A DNA stretch of 64,000 nt from Kyrpidia tusciae DSM 2912 (GTDB taxonomy: Bacteria; Bacillota; Bacilli; Kyrpidiales; Kyrpidiaceae). Under the pieces are notes generated by a model. It did not search any database. It was not told the origin of the DNA and was given only the letters and a program-made list of their open reading frames with translations. Below are positions 23,954 through 32,456 of the stretch, in pieces; positions within the stretch are counted from its first letter, which is position 1; each line of letters starts with the position of its first letter. The stretch is from assembly GCF_000092905.1 (NCBI RefSeq), contig NC_014098.1:1178001-1242000 (forward strand), read 5' to 3'. The translations under genes and the position numbers were made by a program.

Positions 23954-24864
23954 ACGTGATACACCTGCCGCATCCACTCCAAAGTCAAAGGGAGGCCTTC
24001 GTCCAGGGTGATCTTCGGATCGTGGCCGAGATCCCGCTCGGCCCTGGCGATGTTCGGGCGCTTGTTGACCGTGTTGTGCGCATCTTCGGGGAGATAGGTC
24101 ACAAGATCTTCCGACGCCCCGGTGAGGGCGAGAATTTTGTCGCTCAATTCATGCACGCTTCGGTATTCCCGTCCGCCGATGTTGTACACCTCTCCGGGGC
24201 GGAATCGATCGATGCACCGGACCAACGTCGCGATCAGGTCGTCCACATACATGAAGACCCGGTGGTAGCCTTTATACACGGTATACGGGAGCCGGTGGAG
24301 GGCCCGGTACAGGAACAGGCACACCACACTGCGGTAGGGGTGATAAAATTCTCCTGGGCCGTAGGCGTTGAACAGGCGCAACCGCATGACGGGCACCTCG
24401 TAACGCTGTTCAAAATTCATGATCTGCACTTCATTCACCCATTTGGTCATGGCGTAGTCGTTATGGGGAATGACCGGCTGGCGAGTCGGCAGATCTTCAT
24501 CAAGGACTGGCTCCCGGCTTTGCCCGTAGATCTCCGAGGAACTGGCAAAGATGAGCTTAAATCCCTTTTTCCGCTGAAATTCCAAGATATTCCGAGTGCC
24601 CACGACATTGGTCTGCCACAGGGTGTCGTAATACTCCTCGCCATTGATTCGCCCGAATTCTGCAGCCAAGTGGTAAACGAAGTCGTAATCCTGCTCGAAC
24701 ACCCGCTCCAGTTGGCGATAATTGCCCACGTCAGCGCGAAAATATTGAGGCTCAGCGGTGTGGTGCAGGTCGCACTGCCACACATCGTGACCAGTTTGCC
24801 GCAAGGCCGAGACGAGGCGTTTGCCGAGGGTTCCCCGGCTTCCCGTCACCAACACGGTGCTCAC
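23950..24864 (-). CDS. NAD-dependent sugar epimerase/dehydratase (extended SDR)
   Basis: 304 residues, GTG start behind GGAGTGAACC. Rossmann motif TGSRGTLGKRLVSAL, catalytic FASSSEIYGQ and YAMTK (Tyr-Lys pair), then LRLFNAYGPGEFYHPYRSVV and VYNIGGREYRSVHELSDKIL, all typical of nucleotide-sugar epimerases and 4,6-dehydratases. The exact sugar cannot be told. Together with the dehydrogenase, second SDR and nucleotidyltransferase upstream it makes up the donor-synthesis set of this locus. Confidence 0.8.
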   Translation of the reverse strand: MSTVLVTGSRGTLGKRLVSALRQTGHDVWQCDLHHTAEPQYFRADVGNYRQLERVFEQDYDFVYHLAAEFGRINGEEYYDTLWQTNVVGTRNILEFQRKKGFKLIFASSSEIYGQSREPVLDEDLPTRQPVIPHNDYAMTKWVNEVQIMNFEQRYEVPVMRLRLFNAYGPGEFYHPYRSVVCLFLYRALHRLPYTVYKGYHRVFMYVDDLIATLVRCIDRFRPGEVYNIGGREYRSVHELSDKILALTGASEDLVTYLPEDAHNTVNKRPNIARAERDLGHDPKITLDEGLPLTLEWMRQVYHV

Positions 24865-24870
24865 GACGGT

Positions 24871-25593
24871 TCACTCCTTTCGTTTCACCTTGGATGGGGA
24901 CGGCAAAAAACGGCCCTTGTCGGCCGCGAACAGTTTTTGCGCCCGCCTAAAGTCTTCCATTCGCCCGACATCGATCCATACGCCGGATAGCGGGTAGTGG
25001 CATACCCGGCGGCCTTCGGCGATCAGGCGGCCGATGAGGTCGGTCATGTCGCAACGCCCATCCGGAACCATGGCCAAGGCGTCCGGGGAGAGTACGTAGA
25101 TCCCGGTGCTGACCAGGGCCGGAAGACGCGGCTTTTCCTCCACCCGGAGCACGCGCTCTCCTTGGGTGTGAAGGACGCCAAAATCCACGGGAATCTCCGA
25201 TGGGTAGGAAACCAGGGTCAACGCAGCACCGTATTCCTCGTGTTTGGCGGCGATGTCACAAAATCCCGCCGTGGTCAGGATGTCGCCGTTGACGACGAGC
25301 AGCGGCTGATCGGCAGGCAACTGGCTGAGGCCGCCGGCAGTACCCCGGGGTTCCGTTTCTTCGATATAGGTGATGCGGGCGCCGAAGGCTTCGCCGCCGC
25401 CCAGGTAGGTGCGGAGAAGATCGGCCCGGTAGCCGACGGTCAAGACCAGGTCGTCAAAACCCTGGGACTTAAGTTGCCGGATCAGGATTTCGACCATGGG
25501 AACCCCGTCCAAGGGGAGGAGGGGCTTGGGAATGACGTCGGTGAGCGGGCGCAGCCGCTGACCCCGGCCTCCCGCCATAATGACCGCTTTCAC
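24871..25593 (-). CDS. sugar-phosphate nucleotidyltransferase
   Basis: 240 residues; GTG start behind GGGGGGGAG giving MKAVIMAGGRGQRLRPLTD. The NTP-binding AGGRGQRLRPLT, the PKPLLPL sugar-phosphate loop, LLVVNGDIL (metal-binding Asp) and VEEKPRLPALVSTGIYVLSP are present. It forms NDP-sugars from NTP and sugar 1-phosphate; it resembles glucose-1-phosphate thymidylyl- and mannose-1-phosphate guanylyltransferases in the N-domain, without the C-terminal hexapeptide domain. Metal and nucleotide preference are not visible. It is 6 bases upstream of the epimerase gene. Confidence 0.85.
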   Translation of the reverse strand: MKAVIMAGGRGQRLRPLTDVIPKPLLPLDGVPMVEILIRQLKSQGFDDLVLTVGYRADLLRTYLGGGEAFGARITYIEETEPRGTAGGLSQLPADQPLLVVNGDILTTAGFCDIAAKHEEYGAALTLVSYPSEIPVDFGVLHTQGERVLRVEEKPRLPALVSTGIYVLSPDALAMVPDGRCDMTDLIGRLIAEGRRVCHYPLSGVWIDVGRMEDFRRAQKLFAADKGRFLPSPSKVKRKE

Positions 25594-25606
25594 AGGTCTC
25601 CCCCCC

Positions 25607-26596
25607 TCACACGACATAGTTGTCGCCGGGAAACCGGTCCAGGTGGTCGTTGACCCATGCCAGCGTTCGTTCGAGCCCTTCCCGAAGGTCGACCTGGGGG
25701 CGCCAACCCAGGATTCTCGCGGCTTTCGAGGAGTCCGCCCACAGTCGGCGCACTTCGCTCCGGGTCGGCCGCAGCCGCTTGGCCTCCTGTTCCACCGGCA
25801 GCCTTCGCCCGGTGATCGAAAAGACTTCCTCAACGAGATCGCCGATGGTGATTTCCCGGCCGCTCCCGATGTTGAAAACTTCTCCCACGGCCTCATCCAC
25901 CTCCGCGGCCCGGACGAAGCCGGCAGCGGTGTCCACAACATAGGTAAAATCCCTTTTTGTCGACAAATCGCCCAGTTGAATCCGGTCCCGGGTCAGGGCC
26001 TGCACGAGAATGGTGGGAATGACAGCCCGGAGGGATTGGCGAGGCCCATAGGCGTTAAAGGGCCGCACGGTGACCACCGGAAGCTCATAAGAGCAAAAAA
26101 AGCTCTCGGCCAATTTGTCGGCCCCGATTTTGCTCGCCGAATATGGCGATTGGCCCTGAAGGGGATGATTTTCATCGATGGGGACAAACCGTGCGGTTCC
26201 ATAGACCTCGCTGGTGGACGTGTGGATGACCCGCCGGACGCCCAGGTCCCGGGCGGCGGTGAGAATGTTCAGGGTGCCGATCAGGTTGGTCTCCACCACT
26301 TCCCGGGGGTGAGCGTAGGAGTAGGGAATCGAAATCATTGCCCCGAGGTGAAAAATCACTTCCATCCCCTGGGCGGCTTGAAGAACGGCCTCGGCATCGC
26401 CCAGATCGCCGGCCACCACATCCAATTCCTGCTGGATGGCCGGGTCGAGGTGGGCGAGCCACCCGAGATTGCGGGTGGAGTTATACCGGACAAAGGGCCT
26501 CACCCGGGCTCCGCGCCGGACCAAAAGCTCTGTCACGTGACTTCCGATAAATCCTGCGGCCCCGGTGACGAGAACGGGTACTCCATTCCAGTTCAC
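25607..26596 (-). CDS. NAD-dependent nucleotide-sugar 4,6-dehydratase/epimerase (extended SDR)
   Basis: 329 residues; the GTG at 26596 has AGGAGGAG upstream and overlaps the previous stop (GTGA). Motifs: TGAAGFIGSHVTELLVRRGA, HTSTSEVYGTARFVPIDE, YSASKIGADKLAESFF and VRPFNAYGPRQSLRAVIPTI. The RPFVRYNSTRNLGWLAHLDP segment resembles LegB-type UDP-GlcNAc 4,6-dehydratases, but no other legionaminate gene is nearby, so that name is not given. The product presumably feeds the downstream transferases. Confidence 0.8.
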   Translation of the reverse strand: MNWNGVPVLVTGAAGFIGSHVTELLVRRGARVRPFVRYNSTRNLGWLAHLDPAIQQELDVVAGDLGDAEAVLQAAQGMEVIFHLGAMISIPYSYAHPREVVETNLIGTLNILTAARDLGVRRVIHTSTSEVYGTARFVPIDENHPLQGQSPYSASKIGADKLAESFFCSYELPVVTVRPFNAYGPRQSLRAVIPTILVQALTRDRIQLGDLSTKRDFTYVVDTAAGFVRAAEVDEAVGEVFNIGSGREITIGDLVEEVFSITGRRLPVEQEAKRLRPTRSEVRRLWADSSKAARILGWRPQVDLREGLERTLAWVNDHLDRFPGDNYVV

Positions 26597-27636
26597 GGCG
26601 TGCTCCTCCTTTCCTCCCATTTACCCCGCCAATACACCACGTCCACGTCCACGCCGTCCTTGTAGGGAAGAAAGCCGAGCTTCTTGAGCTGGTCCTCGGT
26701 GAGAAGGGGATCTTGGGCGAACACTTCCACGCCCTGTTGCTGCAGCTGCCGGCCAAGCTCCACCGCCCGGCTTCCCTCCACCACCGGGACCCCGGGCTTA
26801 TAGGTGAGTCCCGCTAAAAGGGCGGCCCGCCTGCCCTGGGCGATCTTCACCAGGTGGCGCCGGTACGCCTGGTCCGTTTTGGCGGCAGCTTCAAGGAGAG
26901 GGGCGTTGAGCCATTGCTGCAGAAAGTCAAGGTCCTTGGGCAGGCACTCCCCGCCAATGCCATAATCGACATCCGCCAGTCGGACGTTACCTTTGGTGCC
27001 CACGGCCAGACGCAATTCGTCAAAATCGAGACCCCCGGCGTCACATCCCATTTTCAGGGCTTCGGCAAAAGCGATCTCCATGTACCGGGCGGAGTTTTCG
27101 ACGAGTTTGGCCAGCTCGGCGATCTCCGGGCGGCTGACGGGAAAAAGGGGAATTTGGCAAGCGGTATAAAAATGGATCCCCGCCTGAAGGCTGGTCTCCG
27201 TGACTCCTGCGATCACCCGGGTGGTGCCGGTGGGGTCTTCGTCTACCCCAAACAACACCCGGTGAGGGACATGGGTGAGATAAAAATCTTTTCCGGGGGT
27301 GTATCCCCGGGCGCGAAACCTCTCCGCCGCTTTCGCCGTGGTTCCCACGGGAAGGGTGGATTCGATGCTCACCAGGGCTCCGGGTTTCGGGCGCACGCCG
27401 TCCAGGGCTTGAAAGAGCCAGGACAGCCCGGGCCCGGTGGAGACGCAGACAATCCACACGTCGACCTGGTCGGGATCCCGACAAATGCCGTCTGCAGAAA
27501 TGCCCTGCTCTCGCAGGGCGGCTACTTTATCGGGATCGATGTCCACCGCCGTGAGAACGTCGGCGGGTCGAACGCTTCTCAGGTGAGTGAGAACGTGCTG
27601 CCCGATATGGCCCGCGCCGATCACACAGATGTGCAC
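26593..27636 (-). CDS. UDP-glucose/GDP-mannose-type sugar-nucleotide dehydrogenase
   Basis: 347 residues; GTG at 27636 behind GGAGGTGG. N-terminal NAD domain (ICVIGAGHIGQHVLTHL), central domain with GTKGNVRLADVDYGIGGECL PKD containing the catalytic Cys, and a C-terminal substrate domain with LLAGLTYKPGVPVVEGSRAV. It oxidises the C6 alcohol of an NDP-hexose to a uronic acid using two NAD. About 80 residues shorter than WecC or TuaD. It is the first gene of the six-gene minus-strand operon and so probably sets supply of an acidic sugar. Confidence 0.8.
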   Translation of the reverse strand: MHICVIGAGHIGQHVLTHLRSVRPADVLTAVDIDPDKVAALREQGISADGICRDPDQVDVWIVCVSTGPGLSWLFQALDGVRPKPGALVSIESTLPVGTTAKAAERFRARGYTPGKDFYLTHVPHRVLFGVDEDPTGTTRVIAGVTETSLQAGIHFYTACQIPLFPVSRPEIAELAKLVENSARYMEIAFAEALKMGCDAGGLDFDELRLAVGTKGNVRLADVDYGIGGECLPKDLDFLQQWLNAPLLEAAAKTDQAYRRHLVKIAQGRRAALLAGLTYKPGVPVVEGSRAVELGRQLQQQGVEVFAQDPLLTEDQLKKLGFLPYKDGVDVDVVYWRGKWEERRSTP

Positions 27637-27821
27637 GGGGCACCACCTCCAAGGGATGAGGTGTTGCCAGTGTATGAGAGACGGGCAGCCCGCCGTGTGG
27701 ACGTGTGCGGAAAGGGAGAAAACAGGGCGACGGCCTTGGACAGGGGCCGATTCGTTTCGCGAATCTCGGCCATACCATTGTGGTGAATCCCGATTCTGAA
27801 AGAAGGGGGAGGAGATCAGAA

Positions 27822-28643
27822 ATGAGTAGAACACGTAGCCGGCTCGGCTCCCGGAATGCCGACGTCGATGTACTCGGGATTCGTTCGGAGTGCCGAGAGG
27901 CGGAGGTGTTGGAGGCCAGAACGCCTCCTGAGGCGCCGAGCACGCCGGTGACCCCTGTGCCCACCGTGGGTCCTGTGACGATCAAGGCCCCGGTGCTGTT
28001 GGCGCAACTCACCATGCAGATCGACCTGGACGCCTCGATCCGGCTGCCGGATCCGGCCACCGACATCCTTCGCATCGACAAAACGGTCTTCCTGGATCGA
28101 TGCGACCTGCTGATGCCCACCAATCGGCTGTTTGTCCGCGGACGGGTTCGGGAGGATATCCAGTACGGGACGGCTTCTCGGGTGACCCGGAGAGCCGTGA
28201 GCGGAGATGTGCGCCATACCATCGTGGATATCCCCTTTGAAAGCGTCACGGCGGTCACCTTCCTGACGCCGCCCATCGAGCCCACTCCGGAAATCTACGA
28301 GGAGTTCCAAATGGTGGGGCGGTTTGGCCGGCCGCTTCGGGAAACGGACTCCCTGACCATCGTTGACTATGACAGCAAGCCCTATTGCGAATTGGTGAGC
28401 GCCGCCGTGCTCCAGGCGGATGTCCCTCGCCTCTACGGGGAAGGCAGCCATTCGCCCGGCGGGGAACGCGGCTTCCAGGCAGGGGACCCGCCCATCGGGG
28501 AACGGAGCTTCCGCACCTTCCGGGAGCAGATGATGGTGCTGCTGACCATCCAAGTGTTGCAGCGCCAACTGGTGCTCGATCCGGCTCCTCCGGTGGGACC
28601 AACGCCGACGCCGACGACACTGCCGCCTCTGCCGCCGGTCTGA
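27822..28643 (+). CDS. SPOCS-like (DUF3794) spore-envelope protein with Pro/Thr-rich tail
   Basis: 273 residues, ATG behind GGGGGAGGAGAT. After a 60-residue Pro/Thr-containing N-terminal part, the core reads TVFLDRCDLLMPTNRLFVRG RVREDIQYGT...HTIVDIPFESVTAVTFL, which follows the SPOCS pattern of a strand, GxVxExIxY, then the IPFxxxI strand, as in spore coat proteins such as SipL and CsxA. The last 20 residues (PAPPVGPTPTPTTLPPLPPV) are mucin-like. It diverges from the sugar operon and converges with a transferase bearing GalNAc-transferase motifs. The assignment rests on pattern recognition and needs a profile search. Confidence 0.55.
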   Translation: MSRTRSRLGSRNADVDVLGIRSECREAEVLEARTPPEAPSTPVTPVPTVGPVTIKAPVLLAQLTMQIDLDASIRLPDPATDILRIDKTVFLDRCDLLMPTNRLFVRGRVREDIQYGTASRVTRRAVSGDVRHTIVDIPFESVTAVTFLTPPIEPTPEIYEEFQMVGRFGRPLRETDSLTIVDYDSKPYCELVSAAVLQADVPRLYGEGSHSPGGERGFQAGDPPIGERSFRTFREQMMVLLTIQVLQRQLVLDPAPPVGPTPTPTTLPPLPPV

Positions 28644-28660
28644 AACGTTTGCCGGCTATC

Positions 28661-28693
28661 GGGGGCCGCTCGGGAGCGACCGAAGCGGCCCCC
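28661..28693. terminator. GC-rich hairpin between convergent genes
   Basis: A perfect 10-bp stem (GGGGGCCGCT / AGCGGCCCCC) with a 13-base loop sits between the SPOCS-like gene and the convergent glycosyltransferase. There is no T-run, so it may be a weak bidirectional terminator. Confidence 0.4.
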
Positions 28694-28772
28694 GCAGGAG
28701 GGGCGGGGCGCGAACCGTGGGAATCGTCGGCGGGCAACGGAGATCATGAGGGCACATGACGGAGCATCGCCG

Positions 28773-29732
28773 TTATTGCAAAGGCAGCGCGAAGGTTTGG
28801 ACAAGCCACTCGTCGCTCCGGACCCGGATCTTGAATAGTTCCTGACGGCGCTCCAGCGTACCGTCCGAAAGGACCGCCGTCAACAGGTCGAAACGCATGG
28901 GGTGTGTGGACAGCCCCCGTAGGAGCCGGGCCAATCGGGGTCCGCTAAAATGGCTGAGTGCCATTCGAGCCAAGTTGTAGTAGTAATCGTAGGAGGGAAC
29001 GGCGTAGGGATGAGCTTTGCGGAACACGTGGCGAACCACGGTGTTCGGTGTCGTGCCGAGGCGATATCCCGTGAGCCACATCCGAATGGACCATTCGATG
29101 TCTTCAAACCCCCAGGTGCGAAGTCCGTCGTCGAAGCCGCCGACCTGTCGAAAAACCTCTGAGGAAACGGCGATGCAAGCCCCGGGGAGAATCGGTACTG
29201 CCTGCGGCCTTTCGGGCTTTGGCAGCCAGCGAATCTCTCCGGACCCGGACAACGACTGCCCGAATCCCGCCAAGTCCGTCCGGTCGTGGGCAGCAATCCC
29301 CGGACACACCGCATCCCAGTCTCCGGAGCGCAGTAACTGTACCAACTCGTCCAGCCAGCCATCCTCAACAAACACATGGGCGTCACAGAAGACGAGAATT
29401 CGCCCCCGGGCCGCTTCGGCACCGACATTTCTTGCCCTGGCCGCTCCGATACCGCCGGTGTGAATCACGTTCGGGGCTAGGGCGGGCGCCCTTTCGTGCG
29501 CGTGTGGGACATGCACTTTTGGACCTTCCGGGCTTCCTTGGGCCCTTTCGCCGGGCCGCGCCGCGTGGGCGAGGCTATCGGCGATCTCCGGCGTGGTATC
29601 GCTGGAACCGTCCTCCACCACAATCACTTCATAAGTCACGCCGGTTCGAGCCCCCCAAATCGACCGAACCGTTTGTTCCAGATGATCCCGTTCGTTTCGG
29701 GCAGGCAGGACAATGCTGACCTCGGGGTCCAC
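28773..29732 (-). CDS. family 2 glycosyltransferase with polypeptide GalNAc-transferase-type motifs
   Basis: 319 residues; GTG at 29732 with GGGAGGGG five bases upstream. GT-A fold: SIVLPARNERDHLEQTVRSI, VIVVEDGSSDTT, then ILVFCDAHVFVEDGWLDELV. The metal site at 117-119 is DAH, the DxH form of eukaryotic polypeptide GalNAc-transferases, not the usual DxD. Further on, GGFDDGLRTWGFEDIEWSIR MWLTG (199-222) and NTVVRHVFRKAHPY (230-243) match the Gal/GalNAc-transferase consensus (WGxExxExxxRxWxxG...GHxFRK). The lectin domain is absent. It lies next to the SPOCS-like protein with a PTPTPTT tail, a plausible Ser/Thr acceptor. Confidence 0.8.
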   Translation of the reverse strand: MDPEVSIVLPARNERDHLEQTVRSIWGARTGVTYEVIVVEDGSSDTTPEIADSLAHAARPGERAQGSPEGPKVHVPHAHERAPALAPNVIHTGGIGAARARNVGAEAARGRILVFCDAHVFVEDGWLDELVQLLRSGDWDAVCPGIAAHDRTDLAGFGQSLSGSGEIRWLPKPERPQAVPILPGACIAVSSEVFRQVGGFDDGLRTWGFEDIEWSIRMWLTGYRLGTTPNTVVRHVFRKAHPYAVPSYDYYYNLARMALSHFSGPRLARLLRGLSTHPMRFDLLTAVLSDGTLERRQELFKIRVRSDEWLVQTFALPLQ

Positions 29733-29766
29733 CGCAACCCCTCCCGTGGGCAAAAATGGCACGGGA

Positions 29767-29775
29767 TAGTATATG
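29767..29775 (-). promoter_or_regulatory. candidate sigma-K-type -10 element
   Basis: On the minus strand CATATACTA fits CATAnnnTA exactly, 35 bases before the GTG at 29732. No clear -35 is visible at the right distance. Confidence 0.35.
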
Positions 29776-29893
29776 AGGGGGAAAGCGGTGGGGGACCTGA
29801 GTGAGAAAGCAAACATCTGCCGACTCGGCGCTGATGGGGCAAGTTTTTCGCGATTCGTTCGCGGCCGCTGTGCGGCCCGCAAACTGAAATTCT

Positions 29894-31714
29894 TCACCTC
29901 CCCCCGCCGGACTGGGGGGCGCCGTCCGTCTGGGCGTTTCCGGCGTGCGCCAGGGCGTTGACGATGTCGAGAACGATGGGTTCGGGGTAGCGCAGTCCCG
30001 AACTGTCGGGGATGTCCAGAGCGTCCACGGCGATGGCGTAACGGGGGTGATCGTAGGGAAAATACCCCACAAACCACTGATTGACCCGGTGGGGTTGGCC
30101 GGTCTGGGCCGTGCCGGTCTTCCCCGCCACCGGCCAGGCCGCCTGGGCGAGAAGGTGCCCGGTGCCCTGGGGGGAAGCGATGACCTCCCGCATCCACTGA
30201 CCGACTTCTTTGGCCACCCCCGGATTGATGGCCTGAACCGGAGACTGGATGGGAAATGTCCGATACGGATCTCCCTGGGCGGTGGCGAGTCTCATCACCA
30301 GCCGGGGGACGGGTCGTTTCCCGTCCGCGGCGATGGTGGCGGCCATCACCGCCGCCTGAAGGGGACTGATGCGGACATTTTCCTGCCCGATCCCGGTGTT
30401 GGCCAATAAGCGCAGTGCACTGCCCGGCCCGACAAAGATCGAACCCGGGTCTTCCTCATCGAACACATCCCGGCCGTCCACCACCTGCCCCTGCCTTTGG
30501 GCCAGGCCAAAGGCCTTGGCGTAGTCCTCCATGTTCTGACGCCCCAGCTTCATAGAAATCTGGGCAAAGGCCACGTTGCAGGACTGGGCGAAAGCTTCCT
30601 CCGCCGTCTCATGCCCGTGCACCTGCCAACAGTTGAGCACCCCATCCCCAATTTGGATCGAGCCCGTGCAGTTGAAAGGAGTGTTGGCGGCGAGCTGCCC
30701 TTTGTCCAGGGCGGCGGTGGCATCGACGATTTTAAACACTGAGCCGGGAAAATCGGCCTCCACCGCGAGATTTTTCGGGTAGTTGGCGGCCCCGGACGGG
30801 ATGTGGTTCTGGTCAAAATTTGGCCGGGAGGCCATGGCCAGGATGTCGCCGGTATGCACGTCCATTACCACCGCGGCGCCTCGGGGCAGCGCCACTTTGT
30901 CCATGGCCGACTCCACGATCTTTTGCAACCCCATGTCCAGGGTCGTCTGGACGTTCAGCCCGGTATCCGGCCGGGTCGCTTCTCGGATCCCCAGCCCCGG
31001 CAAGGGCCGGCCTTCCCCATCCACATAAAAATGAAGGGTTCGAGCGGGGCCGTTCCCGCGAAGATCCTCCTGGAACACGCTCTCCAGGCCCATTTTGCCC
31101 ACCGGCTCGTTAAGAGGGTAGCGCCCATCGTAAACCTGGGTGACGAGATTGGGGTCCTCCCCGATGAACCCGACGACGTGGCGGGCCAGAGATTGATTGT
31201 TGTATCTCACCGTGACTTGGCGGGGCAGGATCCCGTCTATTCCCAGAGATTGAACGGCGGCCGCCTGGGCGTCGGTCAATTCGATGGGCGTGGAAGTCCC
31301 ACCGGGGCTGGGCAGGCTGAGCAGGCCCGGCTGTTTCATGGAAGCCAGGGCGGCCTGGATCTGGTTCACCGGGCGTCCCAGGATGGCGGCCAGCCGCCCC
31401 AGATTCGGATCGTGGAGGTCGGGGTGCCAAGGCGGCAGGACCACCAGGCCGAGGAAGGTGTGTCCGGTCAGGGACCGCCCGTTTCGGTCAAGGATGTTGC
31501 CCCGACCCGAGTCCACCACAAACTGTTCCCTGCGCTGTTCCACCGACAGGGCCACGAGATCGTGGCCTTCGTAGTGGCGGGCATCGGCCACCTGAATAAA
31601 AAACAGTCGCCCGGCGAGGAGTGCCACCAGGCCGGTCCATACCCCGGTCCAAATGAACAAGCGGCGGCTGTGCCTCCAGCGTTTCAAGGTCATCCCTCCC
31701 CGCCCCTTCACCAT
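29894..31714 (-). CDS. class B penicillin-binding protein (transpeptidase)
   Basis: 606 residues; the ATG at 31714 is chosen because GAGGG lies 9 bases upstream, while the next ATG (31693) has its purine run with no spacer. Domains: cytoplasmic Arg-rich tail, a membrane anchor (RRLFIWTGVWTGLVALLAGR LFFIQV), a PBP dimerisation domain (RGNILDRNGRSLTGH), then the transpeptidase domain with FPGSVFK (active Ser), QSCN (SxN) and KTGTAQTG (KTG). No PASTA repeats, so it resembles PbpA/MrdA-type enzymes more than SpoVD. It cross-links peptidoglycan outside the membrane. It stands alone between the glycan locus and yqeG. Confidence 0.85.
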   Translation of the reverse strand: MVKGRGGMTLKRWRHSRRLFIWTGVWTGLVALLAGRLFFIQVADARHYEGHDLVALSVEQRREQFVVDSGRGNILDRNGRSLTGHTFLGLVVLPPWHPDLHDPNLGRLAAILGRPVNQIQAALASMKQPGLLSLPSPGGTSTPIELTDAQAAAVQSLGIDGILPRQVTVRYNNQSLARHVVGFIGEDPNLVTQVYDGRYPLNEPVGKMGLESVFQEDLRGNGPARTLHFYVDGEGRPLPGLGIREATRPDTGLNVQTTLDMGLQKIVESAMDKVALPRGAAVVMDVHTGDILAMASRPNFDQNHIPSGAANYPKNLAVEADFPGSVFKIVDATAALDKGQLAANTPFNCTGSIQIGDGVLNCWQVHGHETAEEAFAQSCNVAFAQISMKLGRQNMEDYAKAFGLAQRQGQVVDGRDVFDEEDPGSIFVGPGSALRLLANTGIGQENVRISPLQAAVMAATIAADGKRPVPRLVMRLATAQGDPYRTFPIQSPVQAINPGVAKEVGQWMREVIASPQGTGHLLAQAAWPVAGKTGTAQTGQPHRVNQWFVGYFPYDHPRYAIAVDALDIPDSSGLRYPEPIVLDIVNALAHAGNAQTDGAPQSGGGR

Positions 31715-31928
31715 CGGTATCGTCCCTCGACTTTTCCAGTATCGCCCGGTTTTTCGCGGGGGAAACCCTAGCGATTCCCCGTCGAATCTGCCACCTGTAG
31801 CACCTTGGTTCAAAGGCGGCGCCGAAGGACGGCTTTTTTTCGCTTGGATCGCGGGTTGGAATGTGGTACCATTCCAGGTTGACAGGATGCGATGGAACGA
31901 CTGCAATTCGCGGCGGGGAGTGGAAGCT

Positions 31929-32456
31929 GTGCTGCGCCTTTTTGTGCCAGATGCATACGTGCCGTCGATCTACGCCGTGAATGCCGAGGCGTTGGTTCGC
32001 AAAGGCTTGCTCGGAGTGGTCACAGATTTGGACAATACGCTGGTGGCTTGGAACGAGCCCGAGGCGCCGGACAAGTTGGTCCATTGGCTGGACGATTTGC
32101 GGGATCGGGGCTTGAAGGTATGCATTGTCTCGAACAACAAAGAGGTTCGGGTTCGCCCTTTTGCGGAACAGTTGAATATCCCGGCGGTCCACGAAGCCGG
32201 GAAACCGCGCATGCGGGCTTTCATGAAGGCTTTGGAGATTACCGGCACCCACCCCCGGCAAACGGCGATGATCGGGGACCAGTTATTTACGGACATCGCA
32301 GGAGGAAACCGGATGGGGATGTATACGATTCTCGTGGTGCCGATTTCCGATAAGGAATGGGTGGGGACCCGGGTGATGCGGCTCTTCGAACGCCGGGTGC
32401 TGCGCTTTATTGCCCCGTCCCTGCATCGGATCTCTGAGGGGGAGCATCGAGGATGA
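31929..32456 (+). CDS. yqeG: HAD-superfamily phosphatase YqeG
   Basis: 175 residues, GTG behind GGGGAG. IIIA-type HAD phosphatase: VVTDLDNTLVAWNEPEAPDK (motif I, nucleophile in DLDNT), CIVSNNKEVRVRP (motif II) and MIGDQLFTDIAGGNRMGMYT (motif IV). Length and pattern are those of Bacillus YqeG. The stop overlaps yqeH by 4 bases, as usual in this conserved operon. Its substrate in bacteria is not settled. It opens the yqeGH-aroE-nadD-yqeK-rsfS group. Confidence 0.92.
   Translation: MLRLFVPDAYVPSIYAVNAEALVRKGLLGVVTDLDNTLVAWNEPEAPDKLVHWLDDLRDRGLKVCIVSNNKEVRVRPFAEQLNIPAVHEAGKPRMRAFMKALEITGTHPRQTAMIGDQLFTDIAGGNRMGMYTILVVPISDKEWVGTRVMRLFERRVLRFIAPSLHRISEGEHRG

Noticed and set aside
25607-26596. Naming the SDR as LegB of legionaminic acid synthesis
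   Set aside because: The N-terminal segment is similar, but none of the other legionaminate genes is near, so only the broad family is given.
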